This document shows, piece by piece, positions 28,639 to 36,865 of a stretch of DNA of 64,000 bases. The notes under the pieces are model-generated. The model was not told the origin of the DNA and ran no database searches. It saw only the letters and a list, made by a program, of their open reading frames with translations. The number at the start of each line of letters is the position of its first letter. The first letter of the stretch is position 1. This DNA comes from JALZVT01 sp964611345 (lineage in GTDB: Bacteria; Pseudomonadota; Gammaproteobacteria; Pseudomonadales; Azotimanducaceae), in the NCBI GenBank assembly GCA_964611345.1, contig CAZSYU010000004.1:27611-91610 (forward strand), in the 5' to 3' direction. The translations under genes were made by a program, and so were the position numbers.

Positions 28639-30831
28639 CTATAAGCCCTCGCAAGGTCGTTGAATGGAGGGATCAAACGAACCACCTTCCAGGAACGGCG
28701 ATTGCGGACACTGGATGTAACGCAAGCGCGTATCGCGAGGCATGAGCTGGTCCGCACGTATTTCGGGTGGCGCGTTGTTTATGCTGCCCGTCTCAAGACC
28801 AGCCTCATGCAAGCCCAAAAACGAGATCATGTCGTCCTGATCTACGCCGTCACCGGATACGCCGATGCCACCTATGAGCATGTTGCCGCGATAGATAGGC
28901 ACGCTGCCCGGAAAAATCTGAAAGCCATTAGCTACCCTGTTAGTCATCGCGGCCGGGCTGATAGATACCAGCCCGAGATCGATGAGCCCAGGCGTCGAGG
29001 TGCCCGGATTAAACCCGGCACCGGCACACCCCTGGACCACATCTGGCGCGAGCGCCCCATCGGTGACGGAGAACAGCACATGTTGCACCAGAGCGTTAAT
29101 CGCCAGATCGAGCTGCAAACCCGTCGAGAAAGGGCTCCACTCACCAGCTGGCTTGCTCAGTGGGCCAGCGCCTCGCTCATCAATACCATCAGGAAAAAAT
29201 GGCCGCGACAAATTGCCACCGGCTCGATCAGAAAACGCAAACGCGCCATTGGCCAGAGCCAGCGGATCTTCGAGGAAGTTACGCAGGTCGGTGACGTAAT
29301 CACCGAGCGACAGAACTTGAAACAACTCCGGGCCAGCATCTGTAAATCCAACATAATTAGTGGGCGGCAGAGCGTTCAAAAAGTCTGCGCTACTGGCGCT
29401 GGAAAAAAATGCGGCGGTTCGTGCTTTTTGTAAGGAGACGTCCGCACCAAACACTGGAGCATCGCGAGTACGCACCATTCCCAGTATTTCACCATTGGTA
29501 TCAACAACAGAGATAGTGACCCGGGCCGGTGAATTCAACGGCCGGCGAATCTGTGCACGCGCACTATTGGCTACCCTTAAGGCGTTACTCAACAGGGACT
29601 GGGTTTCCGCTACCGTAAGCTGATTACCGCCAGTTTCAACGGCGTCAGTGCCGGGTCGTGCCGGAAACCGATTGACATTGGCAGCGTTTACAAAAACAAA
29701 CGCATCCTGACCATCAAACCCACTTACCGCCGGCCTGATACCTGACGCTGGCGTACCGAAGGCCGTGCCGGCGCGAATGGTCCCGTCAAAATAGCCGGTA
29801 ACATTAACAAGTGCACCCGTCGCGGTTGAGAACGCAGGCGCGTTGGCCGGATCACTCATCAGGTCTTCGACACCTGCATCACTGAAGCGAAAAGTCTTGC
29901 CATCTACGGTAATTCGATTGGCACGACGGTCGAGGGGCGCAGACCAACCGAAAGACGCAGCGACCGCAATCAGTTCGTCGATGTCTGTATCAATGTCACC
30001 AATGGCCGGGTCTATGCCATAGCGACCGTCCGCAATGACGCCCACGCCACCTACGGGCACACCGTTGCGATACAAAGGCAGGCCACCTGGATCAGCAGCC
30101 AAACCCAATGGTGAACGATGGGGTCCTGGTTCTGCGGCTCCGCCACTAAAACGCTGTGAAAAGTCCGAACAGGAAAGCTGCGAAAACTGCACGCCAAACA
30201 GTGGTCCGGCCGGCTGGTTTAGCTCGCCGGGGTTAAAGTGCTCTTGCACGATCTGATTCGCGGTGCGAGTAGTAAACGCATTACCTTCACTCGATAGATA
30301 AGCGCCTGTTATAGCCTTAGCGATGGCACCAAGCTGGTCGATATTAAAGGGCACGGCTGCTGTAGGGAGCCGCAATCCCTCGAGGCCACCACTAATCAGC
30401 GGCGTCCCATCGTCTGCCGTGGCAGTTGCAACCAGCATGGATCGATCCGCAGGATCACCCATGCGGAACACACCAAGCACATTACCCACCCGATCCGTTA
30501 CCGCAATGGTGGCCTGGACATTTCGCGCCTGTGCCTCAGCCACACCTTGAGCGATGATTGTTTCTACATCAGCAACAGAGAGCGATTCGGGTACCGTTGT
30601 GCCGCACTCACCAGAGCATGCCGGATCGGGACCGGTTACTCCTAGGGGTTCTTCCCGACCACCGCCGCCACAGCCACTAAATTGCGCAAGCACGAATACT
30701 GCGGCCGCAATTTTTAGTTTCAGCGACGGTTTGTAACGGTCATTCCGTTTAAAGCGTTCATAACGTTTATAGGTTTCTTTGACAAAACCATGGCCCACAC
30801 TCTGACCCTCTACCATCTTGGTTGCGTTCAT
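28639..30831 (-). CDS. Lipoprotein with two GlcG/HbpS-like domains
   Basis: 730 residues. The N-terminus is unusually long and basic (about 40 residues) before a hydrophobic stretch ending FSGC, a plausible lipobox with Cys54, followed by GGGG. Domain 1 (about 85-320) and domain 2 (about 410-690) each start with a helix of the type SVADVETIIAQGVAEA / LTVAETQSLLSNALRVA, continue with IAVTDRVGNVLGVFRM / ISVVDTNGEILGMVRT, and end with a PIYRGNMLIGGIGVSGDG-like loop, the GlcG/HbpS (DUF336) pattern. HbpS-type domains bind heme or related cofactors in some bacteria. It overlaps the FHA-decaheme gene by four bases. Confidence 0.72.
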   Translation of the reverse strand: MNATKMVEGQSVGHGFVKETYKRYERFKRNDRYKPSLKLKIAAAVFVLAQFSGCGGGGREEPLGVTGPDPACSGECGTTVPESLSVADVETIIAQGVAEAQARNVQATIAVTDRVGNVLGVFRMGDPADRSMLVATATADDGTPLISGGLEGLRLPTAAVPFNIDQLGAIAKAITGAYLSSEGNAFTTRTANQIVQEHFNPGELNQPAGPLFGVQFSQLSCSDFSQRFSGGAAEPGPHRSPLGLAADPGGLPLYRNGVPVGGVGVIADGRYGIDPAIGDIDTDIDELIAVAASFGWSAPLDRRANRITVDGKTFRFSDAGVEDLMSDPANAPAFSTATGALVNVTGYFDGTIRAGTAFGTPASGIRPAVSGFDGQDAFVFVNAANVNRFPARPGTDAVETGGNQLTVAETQSLLSNALRVANSARAQIRRPLNSPARVTISVVDTNGEILGMVRTRDAPVFGADVSLQKARTAAFFSSASSADFLNALPPTNYVGFTDAGPELFQVLSLGDYVTDLRNFLEDPLALANGAFAFSDRAGGNLSRPFFPDGIDERGAGPLSKPAGEWSPFSTGLQLDLAINALVQHVLFSVTDGALAPDVVQGCAGAGFNPGTSTPGLIDLGLVSISPAAMTNRVANGFQIFPGSVPIYRGNMLIGGIGVSGDGVDQDDMISFLGLHEAGLETGSINNAPPEIRADQLMPRDTRLRYIQCPQSPFLEGGSFDPSIQRPCEGL

Positions 30832-32672
30832 TCCTTTCCACCTCCTGAGTCACCACCGGCGACTCTCCCCGCGTTGGTCGCCCACTGTTGCGCGCTTGCT
30901 TGCCCACCTAGTAAGGGTGCTCCATCAAAGCCCGCAAAGTTCCGCGGGTGATACGCGTGACAATCTATGCACGCCAATGCCACCTGAGATACACTATCGC
31001 GATCGCCATGGCACTCATAACAGGTGGCCATCGTTGGCATAAGCAGATCGGTCGCACTGGCAGAATTCTTGGCGGCGTGACAGGTATCGCAGGCCTGATC
31101 ACCCACCAACAGCTCGCTACTTTCGCCATCACGCAACACCTGATGAGCGATATGATCGAATCGCGCATCGGGCACAAAATCCTGTGGCAGCTTCACTGGA
31201 TGCACCCAGAACTGGTCTTCGATATCCTTCGAATCCTGGCGTTCAAACTGATGACACGCAGCACAGCCGATATCACCGGCAAACTGAGCTTCGACGATCT
31301 CTTTTAGTTCACGCTCCACACAGACGTCTGGCGCGTCAGTACAACCGGCCACTCGATCCGGACGATCTGGCAAACGGCGATAGGCAAACAGCTCACCCGT
31401 GTCATCAGGATCGAAGTATTTTTTCAGTAACATGCCTTCAAGCGCCAACACCGCTTCTTTTAAACGCGCATGTGGCAAGCTCCGATCAGGGTCGGACTCA
31501 TCAAAATCAAGTTGGTGACAATCCTGGCAATGCGCTTCCATGCTGACTGGCAAGAAATGTTCGCCGTCGATGCTCATGCTGTGGCAGGTTCCGCAAGTGA
31601 GAGCTTCACCGGTTACTAAATCTGACACTTCGCCAACATCCAGATGAATATCGTGAGGAAACACAAGTTCCGAAGTTTCTGGCGAATTCGCTATCTCAGT
31701 TTCGCTGACCGCTTCGATCCGCCATCCATCATCTTTCGATCCGGCAAACTCCTCGAGCGTGAAGCGCGGTAGCGAGTATTCGTAAACCGGATGGGTTTCT
31801 GGAGTGAAGCCCGTCACTGCTGCTAACGGATCTATATCGCGATGAATGCCACCACCAGAGTCAGTGCCTGCTGCGTGGCATTGCACACAGTCACCATCGG
31901 CGTCGCGAACTAAAGTGCTCGGCTCGTTGTGCTCCCGATGACAGACGCCACAACGCTCATTTGCATTGGCACCGAAGTCGAGCCCGCCAGACCCAAGTTC
32001 GCCAGGCACGGAGGTCGCGGCTAAAAACGCGCTGCTGACATGATCTTGAATTGAACCGTGGCACGCCTCACAAGCCTCGTTTTGAACACGTTCGAAGGGT
32101 TTGCCGTGACAACCGGCACAATTTTCGCCCGTGACCAACTCATGCGCGGCATGCAGCTCACCAGACGTCCATACATGATCTGAAAAGAGCCCACTAACCG
32201 GCGCCTGGGTGGCGCGTTCGCCGGAAAACAGAAAGGGCACAATAAACATACCCAGTAACACAACCAGTGCACCAATCCATGCGAACGCACGTTTCGCTAA
32301 AAACGTATCAGCCAAGCTGAGTTTTTGTGTTGACAACACCGAAACATGATCTGCTGCACGACGCACTATCAACATGCCGTCAAAACCACCCGGCGCTTCT
32401 TCTACATGCACGCTAGCACCAGGTAGCTCTATGAGATCGCCGGATCGCAAAACACAGCGCTTAACCACATTGCCGTTAACCTGCACACCATCACGAGTGG
32501 TGCTGCGCAAGACTAGCCCTTCTCGTCCCAGCTCAATACTCGCGTGGCGCAGTTCAAGCAGCGGTAGTTGCAGGTGCGCATCGTTAGCAGACCCGAGAAT
32601 AACGCGATCAATCCCGTGTTCTTGGTCTATGTGGCCGCCTGCTTCCCTGGCGATGCGTATCAAGAGGTCCAT
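30828..32672 (-). CDS. FHA domain - transmembrane - decaheme cytochrome c fusion
   Basis: About 614 residues from the ATG at 32672, four bases after the upstream stop; an earlier in-frame start (32702) would add ten residues. Layout, numbered from that earlier start: FHA-like domain (about 11-105), one membrane helix (138-159), then a periplasmic domain with ten CxxCH sites: CAGCH, CEACH, CGVCH, CVQCH, CGTCH, CQDCH, CAACH, CDTCH, CYECH, CIDCH. The FHA keeps His in LRHASIE and the Asn-Gly in QVNGN, but the binding Arg is Ser (ILGSAND) and the Ser before His is missing, so it may bind something other than phosphothreonine. The protein links a cytoplasmic signalling domain to a periplasmic electron wire. 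Followed by the GlcG-like gene (ATGA overlap). Confidence 0.85.
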   Translation of the reverse strand: MDLLIRIAREAGGHIDQEHGIDRVILGSANDAHLQLPLLELRHASIELGREGLVLRSTTRDGVQVNGNVVKRCVLRSGDLIELPGASVHVEEAPGGFDGMLIVRRAADHVSVLSTQKLSLADTFLAKRAFAWIGALVVLLGMFIVPFLFSGERATQAPVSGLFSDHVWTSGELHAAHELVTGENCAGCHGKPFERVQNEACEACHGSIQDHVSSAFLAATSVPGELGSGGLDFGANANERCGVCHREHNEPSTLVRDADGDCVQCHAAGTDSGGGIHRDIDPLAAVTGFTPETHPVYEYSLPRFTLEEFAGSKDDGWRIEAVSETEIANSPETSELVFPHDIHLDVGEVSDLVTGEALTCGTCHSMSIDGEHFLPVSMEAHCQDCHQLDFDESDPDRSLPHARLKEAVLALEGMLLKKYFDPDDTGELFAYRRLPDRPDRVAGCTDAPDVCVERELKEIVEAQFAGDIGCAACHQFERQDSKDIEDQFWVHPVKLPQDFVPDARFDHIAHQVLRDGESSELLVGDQACDTCHAAKNSASATDLLMPTMATCYECHGDRDSVSQVALACIDCHAYHPRNFAGFDGAPLLGGQASAQQWATNAGRVAGGDSGGGKE

Positions 32673-32676
32673 AGGC

Positions 32677-33552
32677 TTACCAGTACCAAAACACGACGAC
32701 AATATGGATAACGAGAGCGAACAAAACAGCTATGGAAAGCGGCACATGAATATACAACCAGGCCTGCAACAAGCCCTGCATTTGCACATCCCGACGCACG
32801 CGCCGCAACAAATCCTGACGGCGCGCAGTGAGGGACATCAGATGGCGCAACGCTGTTGTTTCTTTTCCATCGCTCGCTTGCGTTGCAGCCTCCGATAGAA
32901 AGCGCAACAGATTACGTTGATCAAAATTGCTGCGGTGCTGATTGCCTTCAGAGCTGGCTTCCTGGAACGTAGATCGATCGCTGCCCAGCAGCTGCCGGAG
33001 AAAACCACCTCCGACTCGGGTTTGGTCCAAGGCCGAGCGCACTGTATTGTTTATATCGTCAGAGCAATCCGCCGCTCGCTCGAGGCTCGCCAGCTCAAGA
33101 CTTTCCAACTCTTCAATATTCTCTGCTCGACTGCGCGTTTTACGCACCGACGATAATCGTCGCGGCAGCGAGAGGTAGACAAACATGCCAAACACGCCGC
33201 TGGCGATCACCGCCATCATTAACCAGAAGAACAGCGAATGAATGTTCCAGCCGAGTTGCCCAGCGCTATGGAACAGGCTTACCCCGATGAGTGCAGTACC
33301 CAGATAAACGTGCGCACTTACCCAACCTTTTAGCGACCCACCTCGCCCATAGCGGCGCTTGCGCACTCCCAGATAGTTCAACCAAAAGATGAGCAATCCA
33401 GCAATGATGCCAAGCGTCAGTCCTTGCCAGGTACCGCCACTAGGTGGAGTCGTTGCGTCTTGCAGCCAATACAGTCCAAAGCTGATCGCAAGCAATCCAA
33501 GCGCTACCCACAGATACCGACCGCCTGCATGTTGCAACGCGTTCTGACTCAT
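32677..33552 (-). CDS. Five-helix membrane protein with two His-x13-His helices, predicted di-heme b quinone/electron-transfer subunit
   Basis: 291 residues. Membrane helices at about 13-30, 44-62, 78-97, 106-127 and 264-287, and a long charged cytoplasmic loop (130-262). Helix 3 carries H81 and H95, helix 5 carries H269 and H283: in both the spacing is 14 residues, the same arrangement that ligates two stacked b hemes between two helices in cytochrome b and ferric-reductase-like proteins. I infer a di-heme b protein passing electrons from the cytoplasmic side or the quinone pool to the decaheme partner. It overlaps the FAD/Fe-S gene by four bases (ATGA). No close named family recognised. Confidence 0.65.
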   Translation of the reverse strand: MSQNALQHAGGRYLWVALGLLAISFGLYWLQDATTPPSGGTWQGLTLGIIAGLLIFWLNYLGVRKRRYGRGGSLKGWVSAHVYLGTALIGVSLFHSAGQLGWNIHSLFFWLMMAVIASGVFGMFVYLSLPRRLSSVRKTRSRAENIEELESLELASLERAADCSDDINNTVRSALDQTRVGGGFLRQLLGSDRSTFQEASSEGNQHRSNFDQRNLLRFLSEAATQASDGKETTALRHLMSLTARRQDLLRRVRRDVQMQGLLQAWLYIHVPLSIAVLFALVIHIVVVFWYW

Positions 33553-36095
33553 AGCGCGTCTCGCTCAATAATGCGCACAAAGTCTTTTGGACTGACGCGT
33601 TGCGCCGCGCCGGTCGGACAAGCGGATACACAGGCAGGACCACCGGTAACATCAAAGCAGGCATCACACTTCTTGGCCTTTTTCACCTGCCCTTCGGGTC
33701 CCTTCGCAGCTTTATCTTCGCCAGGACCAGACCCCATGCCAAACAACAGCCAGCTGAACAAACCCGGCTTCGCCGGCGCCTCAGGCGCCATCCGAATCAC
33801 ATCGTACGGGCAGTTACTCTGGCAGTTGCCGCAGCCAATACAGGAATCATCGATAAACACTTCGCCATCACTCGCCCGGTGAATGGCATTAGGGGGGCAA
33901 TCCTTCATGCAGTGCGGTTGCTGACAGTGACGACACGATATGGGTATATGAACGTGGGCCATCGTACTGCCTGATTTCCGGTCGAGCCGCGAAATACCGT
34001 CGTGTGTTTCAGCACACGCGGTCTCACAGTTATCGCAACCGACGCAGAGATATTCATCGATAATGAGAGCGTTAGTGGCCTCTCCCAAACCGTCGCCCAA
34101 CATAAATTCCAAAACCTGAGAAGACTCACGACGAGTTTCCCACTGCGAGTACTTCATCAAATCGCGACTCGCCCGCGCATCGACAATATCTTCCTGCTCC
34201 ATATCGAACATCATCAAGCGTCGATACTGTTCCTCAGTGATCTCCAGCGTTTCAGTTAACACCGACGCCTCAGCAACATTGGTTCGTGCGTTCTGGTTGT
34301 ACATGGCCATAAAACCGACCATTTCTCCGGCCCGTTCTTCGGCGATCAGATTTCGCTGTTCATCAATTTCGTTGAATATCAACACGGTGCCGGAGCGAAT
34401 GAGATGCAGACTGTTACTGTCATCCCCAGGTTCCCACAAGCGTTGACCCGCTTTAAAACTATGCTGCTGAATCTCATCCGCAATGGGGCGCAGCTCCTCA
34501 ACCGTCGCCGCCGGAGCAAAGTGGCGCTGCAACTCGCGCACAATGAACACCCAGTCAATGCCTTCGCGCACCGCATCATTGGAGGCGATGAGTTTCAAAA
34601 TGGTTCGGCGTGGTGTTTCGAGAACAATGCAGTTGTCGCCCGCCATGGCTGTCTCGGGTCTGGGCTGGCCAGCAATAAGACTCATTTCCCCGAAGAACTC
34701 ACCCCGCCCAAGGCGTCGTTCACCACCAGCAAAACTCGACGACCCAAGCACCACTTCGCCGTCGAGTACCGTATAAAACGACACACCAAAGTCACCTTCG
34801 GTATAAAACTCATGTCCTTTTGGAATAACTTTGGTCACACTGGGCTGGGCCTTTGAATACGCCTCATCGCCAGAAATTTTTCGTTCCACGTCCACAAGCG
34901 ACAGCTCCGCGTCCTCGATGCTGTCTTCGTCAGGCAGCCCGACATACAGCGAGCTTTCAATCACCATCTCGCGAAATGCCAGCACACTAAGCTGACGAAA
35001 CATCGGAATCCGTGACATGAACAGACTAATGAGTTCGTCGGCATCCCGATCATAGGGCAGGCCAGCAAACTGAAACTCAATCAGCTCATGATCTGCCGGT
35101 TTGACGAAATTGCCATTCGCAAACTCGACAACATCATAGCCCTGGTTCATCGCCTGCTTGATGAGTGGGCACCCTGCCAACGCACCGACCACATAAAGGC
35201 CTGGCACACTACTTTCGTAGTGTTCGCTCAATACCGGCAACGCATCAGCGCCAGCGTGGCTCATCGTCATGCCGCAGCCTTCGAGAAAACCACGGGGGGG
35301 AATAGAACCAAGCCGGGCAATAATGCGATCGGCCTCAATCAACTCTTCGCCTTCTGCGGTGGCGATGGTCACCTTCAGGTCCGGACCTGTACCGTCACCC
35401 GCAACGATGCTGTCGATTGAGGCGGAATACAAACACCCCAGGCTAACGTCATCATTGTTCGCGGCTGCGAGAATGGCGTTTAGGTTACCTTCTTTAGCGC
35501 GGGCAAATTCCGCCTTGCGATTTAGAATGTACACCTGGTTTTGCTCAGACAGCGCCAACGCATTTTCAATCGCGGAATCGCCAGCCCCAACCACAATTAT
35601 GGTCTCGTTGCTGTATTCGCCTGGATCGTCCAGCTGATACTGAATATTCGGCAGCTCTTCGCCAGTTACTCCCAAGCGGCGAGGGTTACCCTGGGTGCCG
35701 ATCCCGAGCACAACGTTTGCCGCTGTTACCGTCTGACCATTGGCAAGCTTTATCTCAAAACCGCCGCGCTCACCCTGAATACCAGTAACTTCGGCGCCGT
35801 ATTGCACATGCAGTGCTTGATCTTCGGCCGCGGTGTCCCAAATACCTAGAATTTCTTCGCGCTTGCCGGCATCAAATCCCACATCACTACGCAAACGCAA
35901 ATAGCCCGGCTCGGCCATAACGTGCTTGCCTTTCTGATACCGATAGATGGTCTTGGAGAGATGATCGAAGCCTTCAAGCAGCACATAGCTGGGAGTGGTC
36001 GCGCCACTTTGCTTGTCACGCGCTGCTGCGCGCGCTGCTGCCGACAACCCCGCTGGTCCAGAACCAACGATAGCTAACTGATATTGCACTTCCAT
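33549..36095 (-). CDS. FAD/NAD(P) oxidoreductase - twin cyclic-nucleotide-binding - four [4Fe-4S] fusion protein
   Basis: 848 residues from the ATG at 36095, with GGGGAG seven bases upstream. Domains: a thioredoxin-reductase/YpdA-like flavoprotein (1-330) with VGSGPAGLSAA and VVGAGDSAIENALAL but no CxxC redox pair; two cyclic-nucleotide-binding domains (about 420-510 with FFGEMSLIAGQPRPETA, and 545-625 with GEMVGFMAMYNQNARTN); and a DmsB/NrfC-like ferredoxin domain (680-850) with 16 Cys in four groups (CVGCDNC, CRHCQQPHC, CIGCGNC, CDACF...CVSAC). No signal peptide, so cytoplasmic. Likely NAD(P)H- or partner-linked electron input, gated by cAMP or cGMP. First gene of the nine-gene operon. Confidence 0.88.
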   Translation of the reverse strand: MEVQYQLAIVGSGPAGLSAAARAAARDKQSGATTPSYVLLEGFDHLSKTIYRYQKGKHVMAEPGYLRLRSDVGFDAGKREEILGIWDTAAEDQALHVQYGAEVTGIQGERGGFEIKLANGQTVTAANVVLGIGTQGNPRRLGVTGEELPNIQYQLDDPGEYSNETIIVVGAGDSAIENALALSEQNQVYILNRKAEFARAKEGNLNAILAAANNDDVSLGCLYSASIDSIVAGDGTGPDLKVTIATAEGEELIEADRIIARLGSIPPRGFLEGCGMTMSHAGADALPVLSEHYESSVPGLYVVGALAGCPLIKQAMNQGYDVVEFANGNFVKPADHELIEFQFAGLPYDRDADELISLFMSRIPMFRQLSVLAFREMVIESSLYVGLPDEDSIEDAELSLVDVERKISGDEAYSKAQPSVTKVIPKGHEFYTEGDFGVSFYTVLDGEVVLGSSSFAGGERRLGRGEFFGEMSLIAGQPRPETAMAGDNCIVLETPRRTILKLIASNDAVREGIDWVFIVRELQRHFAPAATVEELRPIADEIQQHSFKAGQRLWEPGDDSNSLHLIRSGTVLIFNEIDEQRNLIAEERAGEMVGFMAMYNQNARTNVAEASVLTETLEITEEQYRRLMMFDMEQEDIVDARASRDLMKYSQWETRRESSQVLEFMLGDGLGEATNALIIDEYLCVGCDNCETACAETHDGISRLDRKSGSTMAHVHIPISCRHCQQPHCMKDCPPNAIHRASDGEVFIDDSCIGCGNCQSNCPYDVIRMAPEAPAKPGLFSWLLFGMGSGPGEDKAAKGPEGQVKKAKKCDACFDVTGGPACVSACPTGAAQRVSPKDFVRIIERDAL

Positions 36096-36221
36096 GGCCA
36101 ATCTCCCCAGATCAACGCTTAGTGTTGTCCGTAACCTACATTCATGACAACCTTTTTATTCTCGATTTCGATAACCTATTCTTGCCGCAGTTTGACTACT
36201 GCCATTACGCAGGTTTTGACC
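36096..36221. promoter_or_regulatory. Divergent intergenic region: promoter zone of the nine-gene redox operon
   Basis: About 126 bases between the FAD/Fe-S gene (minus) and the membrane FHA gene (plus). The downstream operon genes are joined by overlaps or gaps of at most 37 bases, so this is the main place for its promoter. The minus-strand leader ends with a good GGGGAG ribosome site. AT-rich patches occur at about 36140-36180. I see no clear palindromic operator. Confidence 0.45.
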
Positions 36222-36845
36222 ATGGCTTTTTTCGACGAACTTAAACGCCGTAAAGTGTTTCGTGTCACCAGCCTCTACGCTGTGACTGCGTGGGGAGCAT
36301 CCATGGGTGCGGCCGAACTCTTCCCCACCTTTGGCCTGCCCGATGAATCGGTGCGCTGGTTCGTTGTGGGTGCCTTCGGCTTGCTGCCAGTTGTCGCATT
36401 GCTTGCCTGGCTTTACGAACTGACACCCGGGGGTATCGAACGTGACGCCGCCGATTGTCCCGACACTACCACGCACCTGGCACCCCAGCGCGCCGCCAAC
36501 GAGTTGACTGCGAGCTGGCGCGACAAAAACTGGACCTTTCAGAACACCTTCACCATCGGCCGCGATATCACCTGTGACTTGCATATCGACGATCCGAAAA
36601 TATCGCGTCGCCATGCTCGGGTAGTCGCTCAACATCAGCATTGGTACCTCGAAGACCTGGGCAGCAGCAATGGCACCAGCGTCAACGGCGAACTCATTAC
36701 GCGAACCAGTCTCTCGGGCTCGGCCAAAGTTACGCTTTACGAGGGCGGCGACGAGATCACCTTGAGCATCAAAGTTCCGGGTGGCGTCGCCACTGTGCTC
36801 GCAGACCCCCCTCCGAACAATGCGATCACCCAACGTGATACCTAA
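36222..36845 (+). CDS. Membrane-anchored FHA protein
   Basis: 207 residues from the ATG at 36222; a longer frame begins at 36144 but the recognisable N-terminus starts here. Residues 1-72 (FFDELKRRKVFRVTSLYAV..., LFPTFGLPD, LLAWLYELTPGGI) match the two-helix N-terminal module often found on proteobacterial TPR/adenylate-cyclase regulators. The C-terminal FHA domain (about 105-185) is canonical: TIGRD, KISRRHARV, DLGSSNGTSVNG, so it should bind phosphothreonine. A Thr motif (VATVLADPP, T191) lies in the tail. It is transcribed divergently from the redox operon and ends 20 bases from the convergent autotransporter gene. Confidence 0.82.
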   Translation: MAFFDELKRRKVFRVTSLYAVTAWGASMGAAELFPTFGLPDESVRWFVVGAFGLLPVVALLAWLYELTPGGIERDAADCPDTTTHLAPQRAANELTASWRDKNWTFQNTFTIGRDITCDLHIDDPKISRRHARVVAQHQHWYLEDLGSSNGTSVNGELITRTSLSGSAKVTLYEGGDEITLSIKVPGGVATVLADPPPNNAITQRDT

Positions 36846-36865
36846 GCAGCACCCTGTATTAGCCA

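Noticed and set aside
28660..29433. Plus-strand open frame of 257 codons
   Set aside because: Antisense to the GlcG-like lipoprotein gene, with no recognisable domain or ribosome site.
33549..36095. Thioredoxin reductase
   Set aside because: The flavoprotein part has the right nucleotide-binding motifs but no CxxC pair, and it is fused to cNMP and Fe-S domains.
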